A stretch of 64,000 nt of DNA, from assembly GCF_001513965.1 (NCBI RefSeq), contig NZ_KQ948033.1, positions 46,277 through 110,276 of the forward strand. Direction: 5' to 3'. This DNA is from Streptomyces cellostaticus. GTDB lineage: Bacteria > Actinomycetota > Actinomycetes > Streptomycetales > Streptomycetaceae. Below the pieces are notes generated by a model. The model made no database searches and was not told the DNA's origin. It saw nothing but the letters and a program-made list of their open reading frames with translations. The position numbers and the translations under genes were made by a program. Shown piece after piece: positions 17,741 to 26,672 of this stretch; positions within the stretch are counted from its first letter, which is position 1, and each line of letters starts with the position of its first letter.

Positions 17741-19566
17741 CAGCGACCGTCCTCCCGGTGCGTGGCCCACTCCAGGAGGCCGATGAACGCCCGGTTCAGC
17801 AGCGCGGAGTCGGCCGGCCTGAGCGGCCGCTGCGCCATCAGCAGCGCCTGCCCGTACAGCGACTCGGTGGCGGTGCCGATCAGTTCCGGGTCGCCCAGTG
17901 AACTGATCCTGCGGATCAGCGGGTTGAGGTGGTTGAGCACCAGACGCGCGCGCGGGGCGCTGCCGCGCAGCGAGCCCAGGATGCCCGCCCACAGGTCGTC
18001 GGCCTGCTCCTCGGCCTCCGCTCGCGCCTGCTCGTGCCGGGCGGCCCGGTCGTCCAGGTGCAGCGCGGGCACGGACAGCGGATGGAAGGCGCGCAGGACG
18101 ACGTCACAGCCCAGCGGGTCGAGTTTCGCGCGCGCGGCCGCCAGGAAGCCGGACAGCGCCAGCTCCTCGGCCGGGTCCACCGCGTCCAGGTGGGCGGTCG
18201 CGGTGTCCGCGTCCAGCTCGGCGACCACCGTCCCCGGCCGCACCGACGGCAGCGCCTCGACCAGCTCGCTGTCGTACGTGTAACCGCCGTTGATCACGCC
18301 GACACCCTGCGCCGAGGCGATCGGGGCGACCTGCCGGTACTCCTCGACCGTCCGCGTGAAGTGCACCACCGGGTGCCGCTGCGCGAACTCCTCCAGGGAC
18401 AGCTGCCCGTCGGTCGTCTCGAACGGCAGCCACGGCAGCATCGTGCGGAGCATGTCGCTGTCGTGCCGGGCCAGGGACTTCACGCCCAGGTGGTGCACGG
18501 CGAGGAACGCGGCCAGCCGTTCCGGATCGCCGGCCGCGAGCCCGGTCAGCCAGGACCGAATCCTTTCGCCGAGCGCCTCCCGTACGGCGGCGAGCGTCTC
18601 GTCCTCGTACAGCGACTCGCGCGAGGCCGTGGGCCGCAGGCTGTCGGTGTCCAGGACACAGCGCACGAAGAACGCCCAGTCGGGCAGCAGCTGTTCGGCC
18701 CGCTCGGTCAGCAGCATGCCCTTGAGGTGCACACGGTGCGTGGCCCGCTGCGCCGGGCTGACCGCCGCCGGCAGCACGTAAGCCGCCCCGCGGATCCCGG
18801 CCAGCGGCACGTCCAGGTCGATCGAGTCCAGCGGGGTGAAACCGAACAGTTCGTGGCAGTGCCGGGCCAGCGCCACCCTTCTCGTGGCGGGACTGGGGTA
18901 GGAGCGGTCCCAGGGCGCCGGGAGGTCCGTGACGGCCTCCTCGCCCACCCGGATGTCGTACGGCAGCAGCGAGCCGAAGTCCCGGGCGAGCGCGAGCACC
19001 CGCGGCTCGGCCAGCCACTCGGCCGCACCGGCCCGCGCCGTCAGATGCACGGTGGTGCCCGGCTCGGGGCGCGCCGAGCCGGGCAGCGTGCGCACGGTGT
19101 ACGAGCCGTCGTCGCTCGCCGTCCATTCGACCGGCGGTGCCTCGGGCGTACGGGCGCTGCGGCTGACCACCCGGATCCGCTCGGCGACCACGAAGCAGGC
19201 CAGCAGGCCGATGCCGAACTGGCCGAGGAAGTCGGACCGGGCCTCCTGAAGCCCGTCGGCCCGCTTGGAACTGCGGCCGATGGTCGCCAGCAGGCTGTGC
19301 ACGTCCGACTCGGTGAGTCCGACGCCGCTGTCCTCCACCCGCAGGGAACCGTCCGCGGCCCACAGCCGCACCCGAGCCGGGGCGCCGGGCTCCTCGGCCT
19401 GCCGGGCGGTGATGGCGTCCACGGCGTTCTGCAGCAGCTCGCGCAGATAGACCTTGGGGCTGGAGTAGAGGTGATGGGAGAGCAGGTCCACCAAACCACG
19501 CAGGTCGACCTGGAACGTATGAGGTGACTGGGATGCCTGGGATGACTGTGAGGTCTGGGAGTCCAT
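17740..19566 (-). CDS. HSP90 family ATPase (divergent HtpG-like)
   Basis: A 608-residue protein from ATG 19566. The GHKL ATPase domain is intact: E43, N47 and D50 in ELLQNAVDA, the D79-x-G81-x-G83 motif, and the lid GQFGIGLLACF at 115-125. The middle domain keeps the FVRCVLDTDSL...SRESLYED region with the catalytic-loop arginine. A C-terminal dimerisation region follows, ending without an MEEVD peptide. The N-terminus has a Ser/Gln-rich 15-residue extension. It is more divergent than HtpG, from which it differs in lacking the FWMVRLYVKR-type middle motif. The next gene is a giant TPR protein that overlaps its stop, reminiscent of eukaryotic HSP90-TPR pairs. Confidence 0.85.
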   Translation of the reverse strand: MDSQTSQSSQASQSPHTFQVDLRGLVDLLSHHLYSSPKVYLRELLQNAVDAITARQAEEPGAPARVRLWAADGSLRVEDSGVGLTESDVHSLLATIGRSSKRADGLQEARSDFLGQFGIGLLACFVVAERIRVVSRSARTPEAPPVEWTASDDGSYTVRTLPGSARPEPGTTVHLTARAGAAEWLAEPRVLALARDFGSLLPYDIRVGEEAVTDLPAPWDRSYPSPATRRVALARHCHELFGFTPLDSIDLDVPLAGIRGAAYVLPAAVSPAQRATHRVHLKGMLLTERAEQLLPDWAFFVRCVLDTDSLRPTASRESLYEDETLAAVREALGERIRSWLTGLAAGDPERLAAFLAVHHLGVKSLARHDSDMLRTMLPWLPFETTDGQLSLEEFAQRHPVVHFTRTVEEYRQVAPIASAQGVGVINGGYTYDSELVEALPSVRPGTVVAELDADTATAHLDAVDPAEELALSGFLAAARAKLDPLGCDVVLRAFHPLSVPALHLDDRAARHEQARAEAEEQADDLWAGILGSLRGSAPRARLVLNHLNPLIRRISSLGDPELIGTATESLYGQALLMAQRPLRPADSALLNRAFIGLLEWATHREDGR

Positions 19567-19791
19567 CGTCGCAGCGCCGGTGGGGGGAGGGAGCATTCGG
19601 CGCGGGGTCGGGCGGTCCCGGATGGGGCGGTGACCGCGGGGGATGGCCGGAGCGCGCCATCCTAGAGCCGGAACGGCCCACCTGACCAGCACTTTCCCGG
19701 ACGTTTACGGCCTGGATCGACGAATGTGCGGGGCAGCGTCCGACGAATCCGCAGGGCAGCGTCTACGGCATTGTCAGTGGTGTGGTGTGCA

Positions 19792-22011
19792 ATGGATCTC
19801 GTGCCCGCACTGGAAGAACCACTGAAGCAACCACTGAAGTCAGTGCTCGGCCCCGCCACCGCGAAGGTGATGGCTGAGCACCTCGGCCTGCACACCGTCG
19901 GCGACCTCCTGCACCACTACCCCCGCAGATACGAGGAGCGCGGCCAGCTCACCCACCTCGCCGACCTCCCCATGGACGAGCACGTCACGGTGGTCGCCCA
20001 GGTCGCCGACGCCCGCCTGCACACCTTCGCCTCCGCCAAGGCCCCGCGCGGCAAGGGGCAGCGGCTGGAGGTCACCATCACCGACGGCAGCGGCCGGCTC
20101 CAGCTGGTGTTCTTCGGCAACGGCGTGCACAAGCCCCACAAGGAGCTGCTGCCGGGCACGCGCGCGATGTTCGCGGGCAAGGTCTCCGTCTTCAACCGCC
20201 GCCTCCAACTGGCCCATCCTGCCTACGAGTTGCTGCGGGGCGACAGCGAGGAGGCGGTCGAGAGCTGGGCCGGCGCCCTGATCCCCCTCTACCCCGCCAC
20301 CGCCAAGCTGGAGTCCTGGAAGATCGGCAAGGCCGTCCAGACGGTGCTGCCCAGCGCCCAGGAGGCCCTCGACCCGCTGCCGCCCGCCCTGCGCGAGGGC
20401 CGGGGCCTGACCACCCTCCCCGAGGCCCTGCTCAAGATCCACCGCCCGCACACCAAGGCCGACGTCGCCGACGCCCGCGCCCGCCTGAAGTGGGACGAGG
20501 CCTTCGTCCTCCAGGTCGCCCTGGCCCGCCGCCGGTACGCCGACAGCCAACTCCCCGCCGTACCGCGCACGCCGAAGCCGGACGGCCTCCTCGCGGCCTT
20601 CGACGACCGCTTGCCCTTCACCCTCACCGAGGGCCAGCAGAAGGTCTCCAAGGAGATCTTCGACGACCTCGCCACCGAGCACCCGATGCACCGGCTGCTT
20701 CAGGGAGAGGTGGGTTCAGGAAAGACGATGGTGGCCCTTCGCGCCATGCTCGCCGTGGTCGACGCGGGCGGCCAGGCGGCCATGCTCGCGCCCACCGAGG
20801 TCCTCGCCCAGCAGCACCACCGATCGATCGTGGAGATGATGGGCGAGCTGGCCGAGGGCGGCATGCTGGGCGGCGCCGAGCACGCCACCAAGGTGGTGCT
20901 GCTCACCGGCTCGATGGGCGCGGCCGGCCGCCGCCAGGCCCTGCTGGACCTCGTCACCGGCGAGGCGGGGATCGTGATCGGCACGCACGCGTTGATCGAG
21001 GACAAGGTGCAGTTCCATGACCTCGGACTCGTGGTCGTGGACGAACAGCACCGTTTCGGCGTGGAGCAGCGCGACGCCCTGCGCGGCAAGGGCAAGCAGC
21101 CCCCGCACCTGCTGGTCATGACGGCGACCCCCATCCCGCGCACGGTCGCGATGACGGTCTTCGGCGACCTGGAGACCTCGGTCCTGGACCAGCTCCCGGC
21201 AGGCCGCTCCCCGATCGCCACCCACGTGGTCCCCGCCGCCGACAAGCCGCACTTCCTGGCCCGCGCCTGGGAGCGGGTGCGCGAGGAGGTGGAGAACGGC
21301 CATCAGGCGTACGTGGTCTGCCCCCGCATCGGCGACGAGGAGGACGACCCGAAGAAGACCGGTAATAAGGCGTCCCCCGAGGACGAGGCCGAGAAGCGCC
21401 CCCCGCTGGCCGTCCTCGACGTGGCCGACCAGCTGGCCAAGGGCCCGCTCCAGGGCCTCAAGGTCGAGGTCCTGCACGGCCGTATGCACCCCGACGACAA
21501 GGACACCGTCATGCGCCGCTTCGCAGCAGGCGAGACGGACGTCCTGGTGGCCACCACGGTCATCGAGGTCGGCGTGAACGTCCCCAACGCCACCGCCATG
21601 GTGATCATGGATGCCGACCGCTTCGGCGTCTCCCAGCTCCACCAGCTCCGCGGCCGTGTGGGCCGGGGCTCCGCCCCCGGCCTCTGCCTCCTGGTCACCG
21701 AGATGCCCGAGGCCAGCGCCGCCCGTCAGCGTCTGAACGCCGTCGCCTCCACCCTCGACGGCTTCGAACTCTCCCGCATCGACCTGGAACAACGCCGCGA
21801 GGGCGACGTCCTGGGCCAGGCCCAGTCCGGCGCCCGCTCCAGCCTCCGCGTCCTGGCGGTCATCGAGGACGAGGAGGTCATCGCGGAGGCGAGAGAGGAG
21901 GCGGCGGCGGTAGTGGCCTCCGACCCCGAGCTGGAGCACCTCCCCGGCCTGCGCACGGCCCTGGACGCCCTCTTGGACGAGGAGAGAGAGCAGTACCTGG
22001 AAAAGGGCTGA
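19792..22011 (+). CDS. recG: ATP-dependent DNA helicase RecG
   Basis: A 739-residue helicase that remodels stalled forks and Holliday junctions. The N-terminal wedge domain covers about 1-240. Walker A is GEVGSGKT, the DExH box is DEQH, and MTATPIPRT and the C-terminal GRVGRG motif are intact. The ATG at 19792 is chosen because the family starts MDLVPALEEPL; a GTG at 19801 is possible. EEPLKQPLK contains a small N-terminal duplication. It is divergent from the HSP90 gene with a 225-bp gap. A dispersed repeat follows the stop. Confidence 0.95.
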   Translation: MDLVPALEEPLKQPLKSVLGPATAKVMAEHLGLHTVGDLLHHYPRRYEERGQLTHLADLPMDEHVTVVAQVADARLHTFASAKAPRGKGQRLEVTITDGSGRLQLVFFGNGVHKPHKELLPGTRAMFAGKVSVFNRRLQLAHPAYELLRGDSEEAVESWAGALIPLYPATAKLESWKIGKAVQTVLPSAQEALDPLPPALREGRGLTTLPEALLKIHRPHTKADVADARARLKWDEAFVLQVALARRRYADSQLPAVPRTPKPDGLLAAFDDRLPFTLTEGQQKVSKEIFDDLATEHPMHRLLQGEVGSGKTMVALRAMLAVVDAGGQAAMLAPTEVLAQQHHRSIVEMMGELAEGGMLGGAEHATKVVLLTGSMGAAGRRQALLDLVTGEAGIVIGTHALIEDKVQFHDLGLVVVDEQHRFGVEQRDALRGKGKQPPHLLVMTATPIPRTVAMTVFGDLETSVLDQLPAGRSPIATHVVPAADKPHFLARAWERVREEVENGHQAYVVCPRIGDEEDDPKKTGNKASPEDEAEKRPPLAVLDVADQLAKGPLQGLKVEVLHGRMHPDDKDTVMRRFAAGETDVLVATTVIEVGVNVPNATAMVIMDADRFGVSQLHQLRGRVGRGSAPGLCLLVTEMPEASAARQRLNAVASTLDGFELSRIDLEQRREGDVLGQAQSGARSSLRVLAVIEDEEVIAEAREEAAAVVASDPELEHLPGLRTALDALLDEEREQYLEKG

Positions 22012-22025
22012 GGGGCAACACCCCC

Positions 22026-22054
22026 GGGGCGCGGGGAACTGCGCGACCAGCCAC
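22026..22054. repeat. Dispersed intergenic repeat, copy B
   Basis: This is the reverse complement of copy A at 5040-5068 over 29 bases. The flank continues to match (CGGCGGGT-type bases on the outer side). It begins 15 bases after the recG stop and lies between recG and rsmD. Confidence 0.75.
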
Positions 22055-22146
22055 AACGAACCTGCACCCGCCGACGGCGCAGACGCACCCACCCCCGACC
22101 GCCTGCCAAACTGAACCGTAAAGCCGCCCACGAAGAAGGACCCCAC

Positions 22147-22734
22147 ATGACCCGCGTGATCGCCGGCCGGGCCGGCGGACGGCGCCTCTCGGTACCCCCC
22201 GGCACCGGCACCCGGCCAACATCGGACCGCGCACGCGAGGCCCTCTTCTCCACGTGGCAGTCCCTCCTCGGCGGCCCCCTGGACGGTGAACGAGTCCTCG
22301 ACCTCTACGCCGGCTCGGGCGCCGTAGGCCTGGAGGCCCTCTCCCGAGGCGCAAGCCACACCCTCCTGGTCGAAGCCGACGCCCGCGCAGCAAGAACCGT
22401 CCGGGAGAACGTGAAGAACCTCGGTCTCCCCGGCGCCGAGGTGAGAGCGGGCAAAGCGGAACAGATCATCAGAACCGCACCCCCGACGGAGCCGTACGAC
22501 CTCGTCTTCCTGGACCCCCCGTACGCCGTCGGAGACAACGATCTTCGCGAGATCCTGCTCACACTCCGCTCGGAAGGCTGGCTCACCGAAGAAGCCCTCG
22601 TCACCGTGGAGCGCAGCACCAGAGGCGGCGAATTCCACTGGCCGGACGGCTTCGAGGCCCTCCGGTCCCGTCGCTACGGCGAGGGAACGTTTTGGTACGG
22701 TCGCGCCGCCTCTACGTGCGAAGACGCACGATGA
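22147..22734 (+). CDS. rsmD: 16S rRNA (guanine-966-N2)-methyltransferase RsmD
   Basis: A 195-residue Rossmann methyltransferase that modifies G966 in assembled 30S subunits. The start TRVIAGRAGGRRL is the usual RsmD N-terminus, VLDLYAGSGAVGLEALSRGA is the SAM site (motif I), and LDPPY is the catalytic motif IV. Its stop overlaps the first ATG of the following coaD reading frame (ATGA at 22731-22734). The rsmD-coaD pair is widely conserved. Confidence 0.95.
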   Translation: MTRVIAGRAGGRRLSVPPGTGTRPTSDRAREALFSTWQSLLGGPLDGERVLDLYAGSGAVGLEALSRGASHTLLVEADARAARTVRENVKNLGLPGAEVRAGKAEQIIRTAPPTEPYDLVFLDPPYAVGDNDLREILLTLRSEGWLTEEALVTVERSTRGGEFHWPDGFEALRSRRYGEGTFWYGRAASTCEDAR

Positions 22735-22760
22735 CCGGACCGGAGAGCGAGGGAACACAA

Positions 22761-23240
22761 GTGCGCCGCGCAGTCTGTCCCGGGTCGTTCGACCCGATCA
22801 CCAACGGACATCTCGACATCATTGCCCGCGCCTCCCGTCTGTACGACGAGGTCTACGTCGCGGTGATGATCAACAAGGCCAAGAAGGGCCTGTTCGAGAT
22901 CGACGAGCGGATCGAGCTGATCCGCGAGGTCACCGCCGAGTACGCCAACGTCCGGGTCGAGGCCTTCCACGGCCTCCTCGTCGACTTCTGCAAGCAGCGC
23001 GACATCCCCGCCATCGTCAAGGGCCTGCGCGCGGTCAGCGACTTCGACTACGAACTCCAGATGGCCCAGATGAACATAGGGCTCACGGGGGTCGAGACGC
23101 TGTTCGTGCCGACCAACCCGACCTACAGCTTCCTGTCCTCCTCGCTCGTCAAGGAGGTCGCGGCCTGGGGCGGCGACGTGTCCCACCTGGTCCCGGCGCC
23201 CGTCCTGGAGGCCCTCAACAAGCGTCTGCGCAAGGACTGA
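22761..23240 (+). CDS. coaD: Phosphopantetheine adenylyltransferase
   Basis: A 159-residue enzyme for the fourth step of coenzyme A synthesis. The nucleotidyltransferase motif GSFDPITNGHLDI (with TxGH) is near the start, and PTYSFLSSSLVKE replaces the ISSTxVRE motif in the usual actinobacterial way. I place the start at GTG 22761, because GAGGGA is six bases upstream and the protein then begins MRRAVCPGSFDP like its relatives. An in-frame ATG at 22731, coupled to the rsmD stop, would add ten residues. Confidence 0.95.
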   Translation: MRRAVCPGSFDPITNGHLDIIARASRLYDEVYVAVMINKAKKGLFEIDERIELIREVTAEYANVRVEAFHGLLVDFCKQRDIPAIVKGLRAVSDFDYELQMAQMNIGLTGVETLFVPTNPTYSFLSSSLVKEVAAWGGDVSHLVPAPVLEALNKRLRKD

Positions 23241-23310
23241 AAGGCCTGCCTGAAAGGGCTACAGTCGTCCCGTCCGTCTCCAACACAGCTGTAGAGAGTG
23301 GCGAGCACAG

Positions 23311-24393
23311 GTGGACGTCCAGAAGAAGCTCGACGAGATCGTCTCCGCGGTCTCCGGCGCCCGGTCCATGCCGATGTCGGCCTCGTGCGTGGTCAACCGC
23401 GCCGAGCTGCTCGCGATGCTCGAAGAGGTGCGCCAGGCCCTGCCCGGCTCCCTCGCACAGGCGCAGGAGCTGATCGGCGACCGTGAGCAGATGGTCGAGC
23501 AGGCCCGTCTGGAGGCCGAGCGGATCATCGGCAACGCGCATGCCGAACGCGGCTCGCTGATCTCCGACACCGAGATCGCCCGGCGCTCCCAGACCGAGGC
23601 CGACCGGATCGTCGGCGAGGCCCGCCAGGAGGCCGAGGAGATCCGCGCCGACGCCGACGACTACGTCGACTCCAAGCTCGCCAACTTCGAGGTCGTCCTC
23701 ACCAAGACCCTCGGCTCGGTCGGCCGCGGCCGCGAGAAGCTGCTCGGCACCGGGCCCGGCCTGGACGAGAACGGCTACGAGGACGAGGACGCCCCCGAGC
23801 GCAGCCAGGACCCGCAGACCCTGCGCCACAACGCCGACGCCTACGTCGACGCCAAGCTGGGCGCTTTCGAGGCGGTCCTCGCCAAGACCCTGGAGGCCGT
23901 CGGCCGCGGCCGGCAGAAGCTGCACGGCCGGATCGCCTCCGACGACCTCGGTGCCCTCGCCGACGACAACACGACCTTCCAGCACTCCAGCGACGCCGAC
24001 TACCTCGCCGATCTCGCGGCCCTCGCGGACACCCCGGCCGGGCGCCCGTCACAGCCCCAGCAGCCGCCGCAGCCGTCGTACGAGCCACAGCCGGCGTACT
24101 CCGAGACGTCCGGCTACGCTCCGGCGGGAAGTGCCCCCGTCCAGCAGCAGCCCGACCCGTACGCGGGCTTCCCGCAGCAGCCCGACTACGCCCAGCAGGA
24201 CCCCTACGGCTACCAGCAGGCCGACCCGTACGCCTACCAGGGCTACGACGCCCAGCAGGCCGCCTACGACCCCCAGCAGCCCCAGCAGCAGCCCCAGCAG
24301 CAGGGATACGCGCTCGACGAGACCAGCCTCTTCGACACCAGCATGATCAGCGCGGAGCAGCTTCGGGCCTACGAGCAGGGCCGCGGCCTGTAG
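23311..24393 (+). CDS. Coiled-coil (DivIVA-like) protein with internal duplication and Q/Y/P-rich tail
   Basis: A 360-residue protein from a GTG start. Residues about 1-60 are a conserved N-terminal domain (MDVQKKLDEIV... PMSASCVVNR). Residues 60-120 are charged coiled coil (EQARLEAERIIGNAHAE). Two 34-residue repeats follow, each Ala-Asp-x-Tyr-Val-Asp-x-Lys-Leu ... KTL-x-x-VGRGR-x-KL, at about 110-143 and 170-203. The last 110 residues are rich in Gln, Pro, Tyr and Gly (DPYGYQQ, QQPQQQPQQQ) and are probably disordered. The repeats suggest a polar or septal scaffold; no enzyme motif is seen. It is conserved between coaD and yceD in streptomycetes (recalled). Confidence 0.8.
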   Translation: MDVQKKLDEIVSAVSGARSMPMSASCVVNRAELLAMLEEVRQALPGSLAQAQELIGDREQMVEQARLEAERIIGNAHAERGSLISDTEIARRSQTEADRIVGEARQEAEEIRADADDYVDSKLANFEVVLTKTLGSVGRGREKLLGTGPGLDENGYEDEDAPERSQDPQTLRHNADAYVDAKLGAFEAVLAKTLEAVGRGRQKLHGRIASDDLGALADDNTTFQHSSDADYLADLAALADTPAGRPSQPQQPPQPSYEPQPAYSETSGYAPAGSAPVQQQPDPYAGFPQQPDYAQQDPYGYQQADPYAYQGYDAQQAAYDPQQPQQQPQQQGYALDETSLFDTSMISAEQLRAYEQGRGL

Positions 24394-24523
24394 CCACCAC
24401 CGGATTGGGCCCTGAGCGAAAGGTCCAGTATCCTGGCCCTTCGGTCGCGTGTACGTCCGCGATCACCGCTGCCCGGAACACCGACGGGCGGCGTCCCTTC
24501 GAGTTCGAAGATCGAAAGCAGGA

Positions 24524-25168
24524 ATGGCTTCCAACGCCCGCCTCGACCACCGCAACCCCCTCGTGTTCGACACGCACGAGCTGGGCCGGCGGCCTGGCGC
24601 GCTGCAGCGCCTGACCCGCGAGATCGACGCCCCCAGGGATCTCGGTATCCAGGGAGTCATCGGAGTGCCGGAAGGCGCCCCGCTGGAGCTCGAACTCCGG
24701 CTCGAGTCGGTCATGGAAGGGGTGCTCGTCACAGGCACCGCCCGTGCACAGGCCGAGGGGGAGTGCGTAAGGTGTCTGGAGCCGGTCGGGCTGGAGCTCG
24801 AAGCGGACTTCCAGGAGCTGTTCTCGTACCCTGACGCCGATGACCGGGGCCGTGTGATCGCGGAACCGGGCGACGACGCCGAGGACGACGAGGACAGGTT
24901 CTACCTCGAGGACGGACTCTTCGACCTCGAACCTCTGCTGCGCGATGCGGTGGTGCTCGCACTGCCGATGCAGCCGGTGTGCCAGGACGACTGTCTGGGC
25001 CTGTGCTCCGAGTGCGGAGCGCGGCTCACGGACGACCCGGACCACCACCACGACGCCGTCGACATCCGTTGGGCGGCACTGCAGGGACTCGCCGGTTCGC
25101 TCGAACCCGGCGAGAAGGACGAGATGAGCGGCGCCGAAGCGGGCGTCGACGAGAAGCAGGAGAAGTAG
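24524..25168 (+). CDS. YceD / DUF177 family protein
   Basis: A 214-residue protein with the DUF177 core: LRLESVMEGVLVTGTARAQAEGECVRCLEPV and the C-terminal PVCQDDCLGLCSECGARL cluster that could bind zinc. The family is almost always upstream of rpmF, and in plants and bacteria it is linked to 23S rRNA maturation or L32 biogenesis (family knowledge). The ATG at 24524 has AGGA just upstream. rpmF begins two bases after its stop, so it heads the yceD-rpmF-rnc operon. Confidence 0.92.
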   Translation: MASNARLDHRNPLVFDTHELGRRPGALQRLTREIDAPRDLGIQGVIGVPEGAPLELELRLESVMEGVLVTGTARAQAEGECVRCLEPVGLELEADFQELFSYPDADDRGRVIAEPGDDAEDDEDRFYLEDGLFDLEPLLRDAVVLALPMQPVCQDDCLGLCSECGARLTDDPDHHHDAVDIRWAALQGLAGSLEPGEKDEMSGAEAGVDEKQEK

Positions 25169-25170
25169 CC

Positions 25171-25344
25171 GTGGCTGTTCCGAAGCGGAAGATGTCGCGC
25201 AGCAACACGCGCCACCGCCGGTCGCAGTGGAAGGCTGCGGTCCCCACCCTGGTTGCGTGCGAGCGCTGCCACGAGCCCAAGCAGCAGCACATTGCGTGCC
25301 CGTCTTGCGGCACCTACAACAAGCGCCAGGTCCTCGAAGTCTGA
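25171..25344 (+). CDS. rpmF: 50S ribosomal protein L32 (zinc-binding form)
   Basis: A 57-residue L32 starting MAVPKRKMSRSNTRHRRSQW from a GTG. Two CxxC pairs (CERC and CPSC) bind zinc. It follows yceD by two bases and precedes rnc by 20 bases, the conserved arrangement. Confidence 0.97.
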   Translation: MAVPKRKMSRSNTRHRRSQWKAAVPTLVACERCHEPKQQHIACPSCGTYNKRQVLEV

Positions 25345-25364
25345 GCCGGCTGGTGAGAGGCACT

Positions 25365-26138
25365 GTGTCCAGTCCCAAGAAGGCGGAAAACCAGGCCTCG
25401 TCCCACACGCTTCTGGAAGGGCGGCTCGGCTATCAGCTCGAGTCCGCCCTTCTGGTGCGCGCGCTGACCCACCGTTCCTACGCGTACGAGAACGGCGGTC
25501 TGCCGACGAACGAGCGGCTGGAGTTCCTCGGGGACTCCGTGCTCGGCCTCGTCGTCACGGACACGCTGTACCGCATCCACCCCGACCTGCCCGAAGGCCA
25601 GCTGGCCAAGTTGCGGGCCGCGGTGGTCAACTCGCGTGCGCTGGCGGAGGTCGGTCGTGGCCTCGACCTGGGCGCCTTCATCCGGCTCGGCCGTGGTGAA
25701 GAAGGCACGGGCGGCCGGGACAAGGCGTCCATTCTCGCCGACACCCTCGAAGCGGTGATCGGCGCGGTCTATCTCGATCAGGGCCTCGACGCGGCGTCCG
25801 AGCTGGTACACCGGCTCTTCGACCCGCTGATCGAGAAGTCCTCGAACCTCGGAGCCGGCCTGGACTGGAAGACCAGTCTCCAGGAGCTGACCGCGATCGA
25901 GGGGCTCGGCGTGCCCGAGTACCTGGTCACGGAGACCGGCCCCGACCACGAGAAGACCTTCACTGCTGCCGCCCGCGTCGGAGGCGTCTCGTACGGCACC
26001 GGCACCGGCCGCAGCAAGAAGGAGGCGGAACAGCAGGCCGCCGAGTCCGCCTGGCGGTCCATCCGGGCCGCGGCGGACGAGCGCGCCAAGACGGCCGAGG
26101 AGGCCGTCAAGGACGGCGACCCGTCGTCCGCCGCCTGA
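25365..26138 (+). CDS. rnc: Ribonuclease III (AbsB)
   Basis: A 257-residue double-strand-specific endoribonuclease. The RNase III signature NERLEFLGDSVLG contains the catalytic Glu/Asp, and DTLEAVIGAVYLDQG provides the second acidic cluster. The C-terminal dsRBD (about 165-240) has YGTGTGRSKKEAEQQAA. I use GTG 25365, giving MSSPKKAENQ; GTG 25353 is an in-frame alternative. In S. coelicolor, absB mutants lose antibiotic production, so this enzyme is also a global regulator there. A strong hairpin ends the operon. Confidence 0.96.
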   Translation: MSSPKKAENQASSHTLLEGRLGYQLESALLVRALTHRSYAYENGGLPTNERLEFLGDSVLGLVVTDTLYRIHPDLPEGQLAKLRAAVVNSRALAEVGRGLDLGAFIRLGRGEEGTGGRDKASILADTLEAVIGAVYLDQGLDAASELVHRLFDPLIEKSSNLGAGLDWKTSLQELTAIEGLGVPEYLVTETGPDHEKTFTAAARVGGVSYGTGTGRSKKEAEQQAAESAWRSIRAAADERAKTAEEAVKDGDPSSAA

Positions 26139-26150
26139 CGAAGCAGCACC

Positions 26151-26188
26151 CGAGCGCCCGGCCCGCAGCCAGCGGGACCGGGCGCTCG
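26151..26188 (+). terminator. Terminator after rnc
   Basis: A perfect 11-bp stem CGAGCGCCCGG/CCGGGCGCTCG, with an inner CCCGC/GCGGG extension. It begins 13 bases after the rnc stop and closes the yceD-rpmF-rnc operon. Confidence 0.85.
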
Positions 26189-26221
26189 GCTCGTTCATGG
26201 TGAGCCCGGGGGAGAGGCGAA

Positions 26222-26660
26222 GACACGGCCTCGGACGTCGCACAGGTGGTCGGCGAGATCGCCCCTTACGTCACCGCGGCCGCGGGCGCCTACGGTGTCG
26301 CCGTGCCGGCGCGCACCCAGGAGGAGGCCGCCGACGCGACGGTCGCCCTGGGACGGCGGCCGGCCCAGCGGATCTTCGGTGTCCGCGCGGCGGGCGAGGA
26401 ACTGCCCGAAGCGCTCGCCGGCGTCGTCGAGGAGCCGGACGACGCCGACAACGGAGCGTCGCTGCGCAAGGCCATCCGCAAGGCGCTCCTCACCGACGAG
26501 GAGCCGGCCTGCGACGTACAGCCCTGCTGGCGCAGGCACCCGCCGTCCTGCACCCGGCAGCGCCTCCCAGACCGCCGTCGGCAGCGTGATCGGCGGGGAC
26601 AGCATCCAGATCGGCGTGATCCGCGGGGACGCGCACTTCGGCACCCCCGAACGCGCCTGA
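26222..26660 (+). pseudogene. Decayed gene with C-terminal amyloid-like motif
   Basis: Three reading frames in succession give one coherent protein: VVGEIAPYVTAAAGAYG... KAIRKALLTDEEPA (frame of 26246), then ALLAQAPAVLHP (frame of 26197), then SQTAVGSVIGGDSIQIG ... HFGTPERA ending at 26660. At least two frameshifts are needed, so it is broken as given. The start codon also seems lost or is a GTG at 26246. The C-terminal G-x-V-x-G-G-x-x-I-Q-I-G pattern resembles RHIM/BASS-type amyloid signalling motifs of actinobacteria. The original protein would be about 145 residues. A true pseudogene or sequencing indels would look the same here. Confidence 0.6.
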
Positions 26661-26672
26661 GCGGGGCGACCC

